From: Impatiens glandulifera
Lineage: Eukaryota > Streptophyta > Magnoliopsida > Ericales > Balsaminaceae
Assembly (NCBI RefSeq): GCF_907164915.1
Contig: NC_061866.1
Location: 49,221,370 to 49,285,369, forward strand
Direction: 5' to 3'
DNA: 64,000 bases
Shown here: positions 47,262 to 57,440 of the stretch, piece after piece
Numbering within the stretch: the stretch's first letter is position 1
How the letters are laid out: each line of letters opens with the position of its first letter
Notes under the pieces: model-generated
Told to the model about the DNA's origin: nothing
The model's input: only the letters and a program-made list of their open reading frames with translations
Database searches by the model: none
Position numbers and translations under genes: made by a program

Positions 47262-49114
47262 GATTGAAGCTTCACGTCCTGGATGTTCTCCTGGGAGACA
47301 AGCTCTTTGTTCTTTAAGAACTGCAATTGATAATGCAAAGTCATTACTTCAATACTGTGCAGAGTCAAGTAAACTCTACTTGGTATGTTTGATTTTTAAG
47401 AAAAACGTTTGAGGGTAATAATCTTTTAGCTTTGACAACATTTCTCAAACTTATTTTCCAGGCATTAACGGGTGATTCGATACTACAAAGATGTAAAAAA
47501 TCGAGAAATGCACTGGAACAGTGTTTGTTCCAGATTCAAAATTTAGTTCCAGTAGTATTAGCTGCTGAGGTTTGAAATATATCTCTGAGTTCTTGACTTG
47601 TATTCTGAGGAAGAAGATATACTAATTTTGATCTCAATTTGCAGATATCTGGCATAATATCTGATCTCAGTCGTATTACTTTCATCTTCGATTCATCTGA
47701 AGAAGAGGCTGGGAAAATCATCCGGACATTTCTCCAACAATCCACATCCAATGGAGATTCAATTGAAATTGAAAAGTCTGCAATTGAGACTATACGTCTT
47801 GTTTCAATTAGCTTGCGGATTACATCACAAAAGGATATGGAGACAGAGAGGAGATCTATAAAGATGCTTCTTGATAAAGTTTCTGCTCGTGAGCAGGGTA
47901 AGAAACAGATCTTAGTCTATCTTCTCAATCTGCTAAGGAATTACGGTCAATTGATAATCACAGAGAATGATCATGGAAGCTTGCGTTCTGAAGAATTGTT
48001 TCCTTCTTTAAATGATTTATATCTTCCAGCTGACTCGAGCAGTAAGATTAAATCTCGAAGAACTCAATCTTGTCCCAATAATCATGAGATGGATGGAAAG
48101 CTGTTGTTATTAGTCAATTTAGATGAACTGCCATGGGATTTTCAGTGTCAGGTGGTTGGAGATCTCGCCATGAAACAGGATTTTAGATCTTCTGAGAATT
48201 ACGTTTATCAACTTCTCAGGTTTATGAAGCGTGCAAAAGAATTGTCTGATTTAGGAGCCCTGAGGAATGGAGCTCAGCTGTTCTTGTCATTACTGAGAAC
48301 ATGCAGGAGCAGTTCATTTAACTTCCATGAAGATGCATATGATCTTTTAGGTTCGCTTCTTAGCTCTGATGTGATTGGAGAAGGTTTGTCAATAACAGAG
48401 GTGTTATCTCGCCACGAATGTCATATATCGAAGATTGTTTCACCAGGGGCGGTTACATCCATTGTTGGTTTGATCCTTAATATACTCGATGGAACAGAGA
48501 CAACGAGTCAATTTCAAGGTCAAGCTATCAGAATACTGTATAATTTGTCATTGCATGGGGATGCTTGCTCTAGAATTATCCCATCTGAAGTAGTCCCTAA
48601 ATTGGTTCCCTTCTTTGAAGATGCCAGACTAGCAAGATACTGCATGGGAATCTTGAGATACATGTGTAACAAAGATGACTCTCTGGTTTCTATAGCTGAA
48701 ACAAATGGATGCATCGGTTTTGTAGCAGAGGCACTCCAATTTCAGGATGAGGAGGTGCAGGAAAACGCGTCATGGATTCTCCTAACACTGTGTTCTAGTC
48801 GGTTTGAGTACATACAGTTGGTCATGAATGAAGGGGTGATTCCTGGGTTGGTTAGTATTTCCAATTATGGGAATGAGAAAGGGATGGCGATAGCTACAGA
48901 GTTGTTGCGTCTGTTAAGAGATTCCGAGAACTCAGGCTGTAGTGTAAACGAAACTAAGGTGGAGGTGAAATATAATCCCCTAAAAGAAAGTGGCAACAAC
49001 TATAATAATAATAATAATAATATTAAAGAGAATAATAAAACATCTCCATCTAGTAGTGCAATTTTGGGGATAAGAATATCAATGTTCTCAAAAAGGAAGA
49101 AGAAGAAGAAATAG
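47262..49114 (+). CDS. PUB-like ARM-repeat protein lacking the U-box (5' incomplete)
   Basis: Exons 47262-47382, 47462-47569 and 47645-49114 fit together. Exon one reads IEASRPGCSPGRQALCSLRT, the start of the U-box N-terminal (UND) region of plant PUB5/PUB45-type proteins; the UND continues ...LEQCLFQIQNLVPVVLAAE and DLSRITFIFDSSEEEAGK. ARM repeats follow (AIRILYNLSLHGDACSRII, KLVPFFEDARLARYCMGIL, NASWILLTLCSSRFEY, GMAIATELLRLLRDSEN). Between the two, where family members have the U-box (CPISxxLMxDPV, about 70 residues), only ITENDHGSLRSEELFPS and a Ser-rich linker are found. The preceding first exon is not seen. The 490-codon last exon is fully open. Whether this is a working U-box-less protein or a recent pseudogene cannot be told from sequence alone. 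Confidence 0.75.
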
Positions 49115-50490
49115 GCCTTTAATTTGTTCATCATATTATTGAATATTTTGCTGATAAATATTTGTGTCCTACTATCCTGGTTTGATTTATTGGTTGCTTA
49201 TTGGTTATGTTTGATATTTTGAATGACTAAACTTATTCATTGTTTTTTTATTTGTTATCTTTCAGCCTCTTTAACTTACCATATTCACAAGAGTTTATTC
49301 TTCCAAACAAACTATTGTAAGCAACTTATAATGACATTTTTAGGTCTTATAATTACAATTCTAGATTATGGGAATTCCTAATGAACTATGGAAAAAATCA
49401 TTTGTGTAAAGAAGTAAATAATTTAAGGAGACTTCTCATTTTTTATTTTGTTGTAGTCATAATTACAATTGAAATTTGTATTTTGTTGTCGTCACAATTA
49501 CTTAGAGTAGAATTATTTTAAAAGAATTCACATTAACTTAAAATTCAATTCTTATGTTTGAAAATTTTAACAGATTTTGTAACTCAATTCTAATTCATAT
49601 GTTTGAAAAAAATATAAATATACTATTAAAATATTAATTAAGCACAATCTATTAACTATCTTAAGTGTTAAGAGTTTATGGTTTCGATTCTCGTTAAGAA
49701 AATATATCGGCTTAACATGTTAATTTTATAAATTAAAAAAAAAATTCCGCATGTTAATTTCTAAACTAAAAAAGTATTCGATTTTTATTGTCAATTTTAC
49801 AAATTATATATATAAATTCAAAATGTTAACTTGCTAAATTAAAAAAAAATTATTTAATTTATTAAATTAAAATAAATATATTCAACAGGTTAATTAGGTG
49901 GTAAATAATAAAATAATTTTGTTTGAAAACAATTATAAAAAATAAATACTGAAATTATAATTTTGAAATAAAAGTAGTGCAATTTTTAATTATAAAATTT
50001 CATTGATTTGAATTTTATCCGAATTTTCAATTCCAATTTTTTATTTTAATGGTTAAAACTTAAAAATTGAAATTGAAGGAGGTAATTATAACGGGTCATT
50101 CTCATTTTTTTTAAATGTTCAGTTTTAACTATTATTATTTTTGTTTAACCAATAATTAATTGAGAAACAATTATACTATTTGTGTTTTTTTCTCTAATAT
50201 TATTAAAAATCATAAATAAATATATAATATCACACTAATATATAATTTATTTTTAATATTTTATAAGTATTTTAGATTTGTTTCTTTATAATATTTATTT
50301 TTTTAATATAGTATACTATATAAAAAGATGTAGAAAAAAATTAGCAAAAAGAATATCAAAAGTAGAAGTGAGACATTTGTGATATTGAAAGTTTTAGAAT
50401 ATTGTAATTGCATTAAAATTTAAAGTCTTAGTTGTATATTGTACTAACTTCGGGCGCTGTTTTAATATTGTTGATTTAAATCAATAAGAA
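49115..50490. other. AT-rich intergenic region
   Basis: The trailer of the PUB-like gene to about 49230, then very AT-rich DNA without coding regions. A 5' part of the next duplicated block begins around 50440-50490. Confidence 0.65.
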
Positions 50491-50494
50491 AGGG

Positions 50495-51230
50495 AAGACG
50501 GAGTGAGTCAACTCGGAGGAGAGGTGAGTTTCAGTCATGTCAACCGCCAATTTATAGTTATGAACACCTCTTTCTTTCTTACTCATTTCACTTCAGTTTT
50601 GCTACCATGAGATTACGGTCAAAATGCACCGCTTCTTCTTCATTGTTTTCTGCTGATTTTGTCATTTCGTCGCTGCATTTCTCGAATTTCACCTTCCAGA
50701 TGCACCACCAGTTGGCTTCTCTTCCGTCGAATTCTATGATCGGCTGGCTGACCACGATCGGCAGATAGAACGAACGCCACTCAGTTTCTCCGACGGAAAT
50801 TCCACTCTTCGCATCAGCTCTTTCCTTCTCTCGGATTGTAAGACATGATTTCTTCCCTTAGCTTGACGTAATAGACTAGGGTTTTGTCTTTGCACTGTTT
50901 GTTTGTTTGATGTGTCTCGTACTTTTAGTCTGCATTTCTCAACTGTCTCTCTGAGAAAGAACACCTGGGATAAATTTATTGGTAGCTAGTCTTGATAGAT
51001 ACTGGTAGTATTTCATTCATTCTTTGTATACATACATGGAATTCATTCTTCATGTGCTGCTTAATTTGGGGATGATGAAACAGGCAGGATAAAGGTACTC
51101 TTGACAAAGCTTATCATGCCTTCCCTTCCAAGTTCCAATCCATGACTAATTATTTTCAACATCTGGTGAGATCTCTCCATTTCTCTATCATTTTTGTGTC
51201 CTCTATTATTATCATATCACTTTTTCTATT
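50495..51230. repeat. Segmental duplication block, copy 2 (paralogue of 36480-37173)
   Basis: Matches the region left of the MULE, as described there, with several small indels. A minus-strand frame here ends RRKELMRRVEFPSEKLSGVR plus a few residues, which faintly recalls an F-box; the other copy is broken and I do not call it. Confidence 0.75.
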
Positions 51231-51948
51231 TGTGTGAAAATGTTTTTATGGAAACATATTTTACTTTGCAAAAAAAAATCCCTTTGAGATGGAGTTCCTC
51301 ACATGATGTTTTTCTTTTCGTGTAAGAAGAGTCTCACAACATTGTAACCTAAATGCAGACACTGAAAGCAAAACCTCATATTGATGACTTGTTAATTTGT
51401 TCTTGGGGAGCAGTCTTGCCGTTTCAGATATGCTCTTTCTACTGTGTCAAAATATGTCCTAACGATTTCACTGCCTAGCTACTTGAGCCCAAACCTTTTC
51501 AATTTGAGGCCTTCTTAGCAAAAGGGGTAAGGTGTGTAATAGTTGAAGAAGGTGAAAGTAAAGCTTATAATTATAGAAAAATATTGAATTCAGTTTCTAG
51601 CTCCAATGGCAACAACACCTTCTGATATTGCATGCCAATCTAGTTAACCTTCTTCAGCTGCAGGGTTGGTAAGTTAGCTAGTATACAGACAATATAGTAC
51701 TGTATATGAGAAATTACTCCCCTATACTAGTATAATCTTAACTCTATCACAGTTTCATCTCTTAACTCTTTAGAGCTTTTTGGGTTAATTTGGGGTTATT
51801 TTAGTGTAATCTTGTTTGGGTAAATATTTATATGGATTATTTGTGGATGATAAATTATGGTGTAAAAATTGTGTTGATCATTTTATTTAATTAAATATTA
51901 CCATATTCCAAGCAAGTCCTTAAGTTACCTGATGTTTAGTTAACTTAT

Positions 51949-51991
51949 ATCCCACATTGCCCAGATAACCTAGGTTTCTGCACTATATATT
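51949..51991 (+). promoter_or_regulatory. U3 promoter, copy D (USE + TATA)
   Basis: atcccacattg (51949-51959), 24 bases, tatatatt (51984-51991), RNA start 31 bases after TATA start. Confidence 0.83.
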
Positions 51992-52014
51992 AATAAGGTT
52001 AGAGAGTTTGAGCC

Positions 52015-52240
52015 ACGACCTTACTTGAACAGGATCTGTTCTATAGGCTCGTACATCTGTATCCTTGATTACTAAGGAGACAGGAATCTATGTCTGGTTG
52101 ATGAGATCTTACCGCTAGACCAGAGCGTGATTAACTGTGCTGTGGCTGCCGGCTTTGGCTTGTGGTCAGATTGCTGTAGAGGATCGTTCTCAGTCAATGG
52201 CTTTGGCCCCTGGCTGGGTTGGTCTTGCGGTTGTCTGACA
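52015..52240 (+). ncRNA. U3: U3 snoRNA, copy D (diverged body, maybe a pseudogene)
   Basis: The 5' half is intact (acgaccttacttgaac to ttgatgagatcttaccgc). The 3' half is changed in blocks: gattaactgtgctgtggctg instead of gattaacggcgctgttggc, and caatggctttggcccctgg in the second stem. Box D gtctga is kept (52233-52238). The B-box-to-stem changes would weaken protein binding, so I give it as a probable pseudogene with a good promoter. T5 follows at 52252. Confidence 0.7.
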
Positions 52241-52251
52241 GACTACCAAAC

Positions 52252-52256
52252 TTTTT
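52252..52256 (+). terminator. Pol III terminator of U3 copy D
   Basis: Five T in a row, 14 bases after box D. Confidence 0.55.
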
Positions 52257-52609
52257 CTTTTCTTTTGTCAAAATCACCCCTTTTTAGTTGGTGACTGACA
52301 TCCTAATATTGAAGAGCTGTTTAACCATATTCCAAACAAGTCCTTGAGCTGTTTGTTGGTGGCCATGGTATGTATCCATTGACAAATGTGCATCCTTCAA
52401 ATATAGATATGCTACTCTCAATGTGCATATCATTCCAATATTGACTATTCTTTGGTTTTGAGAAGAACATTCTGTGAAATCCATTAATAGACACCACCTT
52501 CATTTTGATTGATCCTATCAATGATCAGTTTTATCATTGAAGTTTATTTTTCTATCATCTCACAAGACATATCACAGTTTAGAGCTTGTTTGGTTAAATT
52601 AATTGAATG

Positions 52610-52900
52610 GACTGAGTTGGTCTTGCGGTTGTCTGACAGACAATATTTTTTTATCGTTATGTTTTTGGCCTCTAGAGCATCAATTTTTTTTAAGCAAGAC
52701 TTTACTTGAACATATCTGTTATATAGGTTTGTCTGCATACTTGATATTCTAAAAGACATGAATCTATTCCTTCTTCTGTTTGTGTGAATTTTGTTTTTAT
52801 TATGTGTTTTTCTTCTTTTCAAAACATATTTTAAGGAAAACTTCTTTACTTGAAGATGATCTGTTCTGTCTCTTTGAGATCTAAAAAGATAGGAAAGTAC
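52610..52900 (+). pseudogene. Scattered U3-derived fragments (paralogue of 44050-44310)
   Basis: Same order of pieces as at 44050-44310, with one that is longer: actttacttgaacatatctg then ttatataggtttgtctgcat (52701-52740), clearly the U3 5' half. Confidence 0.6.
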
Positions 52901-53688
52901 GCCTTCTTCTATTTGTGTGAATATTGTTTTTATGGAAACATATTTTACTATGTAAAAAAAACTTCCCTTTGAGATGGAGTTCCTCACATGATGTTTATAA
53001 GACATGTTTTTCTTTTCGTGTAAGAAGAGTCTCACAAGCTCTTAAACGAAATGCAGACACTGAATGCAGAATCTCATATTGATTACTTCTTTTTTAATTA
53101 GTTATTGGAGGGCAGTCTTGCTGTTTCAGGTATGCTCTTTCTAGTTGTTGAAGGGAAAAGGAGGTTATTTTTATATATGCTCTTTCTACTGTTTCAAATA
53201 TGTCATAATAATTTTACTGCCTAGCTACTTGAGCTCAAACCTTTTCAATTTGAGTCCTTCTTAGCAAAAGAGGTAAGGTAATACTTGAAGAAGGTGAAAG
53301 TAAATCAAATAATTATATATACTTGAATCTAGTTAACCTGGTTCAAGAATTTGGAGACACTAACTATAAGAATCAGTATGAAAGAAAAGATGGTTGGAAA
53401 CTGTAAGCACACGGAAGGGTTGGTAATCTAGCTAGTATATATATATAGAAAATATAGTATAGGAGAGAGTATTTGAATATGAGAAGTTTCCCCCCTACTA
53501 ATATAATCTTAACTCTATCACAGCTTTTCTCTTAACTCTGTAGAGCTAGTTGGGTTAATTTGTTGTTATTTTTAGGGTAATCTTGTTTGGGTAAATATTT
53601 ATATGTGGATAAATTGTGGTGTAAAAATTGTGTTGATCATTTTATTTAACCATATGCGAAACAAGTCCTTGAGTTACCTGATGTTTAT

Positions 53689-53731
53689 ATCCCACATTGC
53701 CCAGATAACCGAAGTTTCTGCACTATATATT
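53689..53731 (+). promoter_or_regulatory. U3 promoter, copy E (USE + TATA)
   Basis: atcccacattg (53689-53699), 24 bases, tatatatt (53724-53731), RNA start 31 bases after TATA start. Confidence 0.85.
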
Positions 53732-53754
53732 AAGAAGGTTAGAGAGTTATAGTC

Positions 53755-53978
53755 ACGACCTTACTTGAACAGGATCTGTTCTATAGGCTCGTACATCTGT
53801 ATCCTTGATTTCTAAGGAGACAGGAATCTATGTCTGGTTGATGAGATCTTGCCGCTAGACCAGAGTGTGATTAACGGCCTGTTGGCCACCTGCTTCGGCT
53901 TGTGGTCACACTGTTGTAGAGGATCGTTCTCAGTTAGAGCTTCGGTCCTTGCTGGGTTGGTCTAGCGGTTGTCTGACA
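53755..53978 (+). ncRNA. U3: U3 snoRNA, copy E
   Basis: 224 bases, close to copy C in the 5' half. Changes include agtgtgattaacggcctgtt in the B region and cagttagagcttcggtcctt in the second stem. Box D gtctga at 53971-53976, followed by T8. Probably transcribed; function uncertain because of the stem changes. Confidence 0.8.
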
Positions 53979-53987
53979 GGCTCACCC

Positions 53988-53995
53988 TTTTTTTT
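53988..53995 (+). terminator. Pol III terminator of U3 copy E
   Basis: Eight T in a row, the strongest terminator in the cluster. Confidence 0.75.
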
Positions 53996-54249
53996 ATTTT
54001 ATCTTCCTGCATGCAGTTGGGTGACATTCTCTTCATTGAAATATTCTTTCTCTGCTCTATTATTATTTTTGATAATCCTCCCTACAGATATGCCTATTGT
54101 AAGTTCATCTTTTAGATATATATGCCTGCAAGGTGATGGAATGCACTCTAAAGCTAAACCTCATTAGAAAGGACTTTTTTCTACTTTTGGAATGAAGGCT
54201 TTCATGAATGATCTCAACATATTTGAAAACAATAATATTTGCCTTCTTC

Positions 54250-54570
54250 TTGTATAATTTATTGTTGCATGGAGATGCTTGTTCTCGAATTATCCCATCC
54301 GAAGTCGTCCTAAATTGGTTCCCTTCTTTGAAGATGCCAAACTAGCAAGATACTGCATGGGAATCTTGAGATACATGTATAACAAAGATGATTCTCTGGT
54401 TTCTATAGCTGAAACAAATGGATGCATCGGTTTCGTAGCAGAGGCACTCCAATTTCAGGATGAGGAGGTGCAGGAAAACGCGTCATGGATTCTCCTAACA
54501 CTGTGTTCTCGTCGGTTTGAGTACATACAGCCGGTCATGGATGAAGGGGTGATTCCTGGATTGGTTGGAT
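54250..54570 (+). pseudogene. ARM-repeat fragment of the PUB-like gene, third copy
   Basis: From tttattgttgcatggagatgc, through RSRPKLVPFFEDAKLARYCM and the same ARM repeats to ...VMDEGVIPGLVGLISERF. A base is missing in the ccgaagtcgtcctaaattgg region, so the frame differs from the main gene before that point. The fragment is cut off at both ends. Confidence 0.8.
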
Positions 54571-54966
54571 TGATAAGTGAGAGATTTGTGTTTATTGATA
54601 AAGTTTTAGAATATATTGTAATTGTATTAAAATTTAAAGTCTTAGTTTTATATTGTAGTAACTTGGGGTGCTGTTTTAATATTGTTTATGTTTAGTCTCT
54701 CAACTCTTTAGATCTTGTTTGGGTAAATAGTTGTCTAGATTATTTGAGGATAAATAAATAATGGTTTACTAATTTAATTAATTCTGTTGTTTAAGAATAT
54801 AATTAAATTTAACCATTTTAGAGCTTGTTGGGTTATTTTAGTGTAATATTGTTTGGGTAAATATTTATATGGATTATTAGTGGACCATAAATTATAGTGT
54901 AAAAATTCTGTTTAATTAAATTTAACCATACTCCAAACAAATCTTTTAGAGTAACCTGATGTTTAT

Positions 54967-55010
54967 ATCCCACATTGCCCAGAGAGCTTAGGTTTCTGCA
55001 CTATATATTA
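54967..55010 (+). promoter_or_regulatory. U3 promoter remnant, copy F (USE + TATA)
   Basis: atcccacattg (54967-54977), 24 bases, tatatatta (55002-55010). The promoter is intact but what follows is a wrecked U3. Confidence 0.75.
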
Positions 55011-55024
55011 ATAAGTTCAGAGAA

Positions 55025-55180
55025 ACGACTATATGCCTGGATGATGAGATAGGTTCACTATACCAGTGCTTCCTGCCCTGGCTGGGATTTGGTACCAGAG
55101 CGTGATTAGCGGCGGCGCTGTTGGCCCTGGCTGGGGGTCGGTACCAGAGCGTGATTAACGGCGCTGGTGTGTTGGCCACC
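55025..55180 (+). pseudogene. U3 snoRNA pseudogene, copy F, rearranged
   Basis: The RNA start is deleted: acgactatatgcctggatga joins directly to the C'-like region. Then agcgtgattagcggcggcgctgttggcc and ccagagcgtgattaacggcgctgg appear as two copies of the B region, each preceded by ccctggctggg-like pieces, so the order is scrambled. No box D. Confidence 0.75.
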
Positions 55181-56169
55181 TGCTCTTTTGTTTTGGGTGG
55201 ATTTATATTCTTTTTGGGTGTGTTTTCTTATTTTTTTTTCTTTATTTTAATGATGTGAATCTTGTTCTAAAAATGTTTATATACATCGTACATGAGATGG
55301 TTTTTAATAATTTGACACTAATTTAACTAGAAATTAATATCAACACACTACAATAGTTTTTCTCCCTATTTTTTTTTACCAATTTTAAGACAATGAGGTT
55401 AATGAATTGGAGAGTATTTATCTTGAAACACATATATTTATATCTAACAATGAAATCCATTTAAGATTAATCATTTCTGTAAGTTCCATTTTGTGTTTGG
55501 TTGTGTATTCTTATTTTTCTTTTTAATTCTTATTTATTTTAATCAAATGAATTTTGTTAAAAATAATATTTGACGCACTTATTGTTGTTTTGAATGTGAC
55601 ATTAATATCAATATACTGAAATACACTATTTATTTCATTTATAAACTTCAAAATTTAGAAATGAGAATTATAAAGATAAAAAGAAAATAAAACAAATTGG
55701 GCTGAGTTGGGTAACTGTTTCCGCTAACACAAATTAATTTAGGGCTTTCTTTTTACAAACTAAAAAGTCCGATCCAGACTTGTACTCTGTGTGGGGAGAA
55801 TTTGATCAGATGACCTAAAAAAGATTCTTATTTTAAAAATAACCTAGCCCAAAAACATTTTGCAAAACTAACATTTTTTCAAAAAAAATTGACCATTTTA
55901 CCCTTAATATATATATATATATATATTTTCCGTTTCCTTTTGTTTTCCCTCATTTCCCCATTTCTTAGTTCTTCTTTCTCTCTACGACCGTTCCTATTCC
56001 TCCCTGACTCCTCGACTCCCCGCGAGCCCCCACTCTATCGCTACACCACGACGGTAGCAAGGCAAGGCGACTCCATCGAAATGTGTATGTTCTTCATATG
56101 TTTGGTATTAACTTTTATTTGTTTGATGAAAATAAACTGTAATTTGCTATTATATGTTTGGGATTAGCT

Positions 56170-56300
56170 GAAATATAAAGACGCAAAGTGCAGTCTGCGT
56201 CACACACAAATTGTAGTCTACGTCTCACGCAAATTGCAGTCTACGTCCCACGCACGCTTGCGTCCCATGGAAACCGATCTTTGTGTCACGCAAATTGCAA
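56170..56300. repeat. Short-unit array of the second MULE, site 1 (first copy)
   Basis: Units of about 23 bases of the gacgcaaagtgcagtctgcg kind with acgcaaattgcagtctacgt variants. The same array is repeated at 57310-57440 because of the 1138-bp duplication. Confidence 0.75.
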
Positions 56301-57309
56301 TATTTTCCACTCCACTCACTTTTGTCAATTTTTATCAATTGCAGATCACAATTTATTTGTTAGCTGTTTTGTCCTCTATGATGGAGAGTGGAAAGTTGAT
56401 GATGGTGGTGTTACTTCTTTTGTCTCAAGTTCATGTGTGGGTGTGACTCTATCCAAAAATACTATATGTGACGAATTAACTAACCTTACAATAGTTTTTC
56501 TCCCTATCTTTTTTTTACCAATTTTAAGACAATGAGGTTAATGAATTGGAGAGTATTTATCTTGAAACACATGTATTTATGTCTAACAATGAAATCCATT
56601 TAAGATTAATCATTTCTGTAAGTTCCATTTTGTGTTTGGTTGTGTATTCTTATTTTTCTTTCTAATTATTATTTATTTTAATCAAATGAATTTTGTTAAA
56701 AATAATATTTGACGCACTTATTGTTGTTTTGAATGTGACATTAATATCAATATACTGAAATACATAATTTATTTCATTTATAAACTTCAAAATTTAGAAA
56801 TGAGAATTATAAAGATAAAAAGAAAATAAAACAAATTGGGCTGAGTTGGGTAACTGTTTCCGCTAACACAAATTAATTTAGGGCTTTCTTTTTACAAACT
56901 AAAAAGTCCGATCTAGACTTGTACTCTGTGTGGGGAGAATTTGATCGGATGACCTAAAAAAGATTCTTATTTTAAAAATAACCTAGCCCAAAAACATTTT
57001 GCAAAACTAACATTTTTTCAAAAAAATTGACCATTTTACCCTTAATATATATATATATTTTCCGTTTCCTTTTATTTTCCCTCATTTCCCCATTTCTTAG
57101 TTCTTCTTTCTCTCTACGACCGTTCCTATTCCTCCCTGACTCCTCGACTCCCCGCGAGCCCTCACTCCATCGCCACACCACGACCACGACGGTAGCAAGG
57201 CAAGGCGACTCCATCGAAATGTGTATGTTCTTCATATGTTTGGTATTAACTTTTATTTGTTTGATGAAAATAAACTGTAATTTGCTATTATATGTTTGAG
57301 ATTAGTTGA

Positions 57310-57440
57310 AATATAAAGACGCAAAGTGCAGTCTGCGTCACACACAAATTGTAGTCTACGTCTCACGCAAATTGCAGTCTACGTCCCACGCACGCTTGCG
57401 TCCCATGGAAACTGATCTTTGCGTCACGCAAATTGCAATA
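57310..57440. repeat. Short-unit array of the second MULE, site 1 (second copy)
   Basis: Copy of the array at 56170-56300; it precedes an AG acceptor and the coding block FVLYDGEWKVDDGS, so it probably lies in an intron of the transposase gene. Confidence 0.75.

Noticed and set aside
50734..50964. Minus-strand frame with a faint F-box resemblance
   Set aside because: The paralogous copy (36586-36952) is broken at the same place, the resemblance is weak, and the plus strand is equally open in pieces. Not supportable as a gene.
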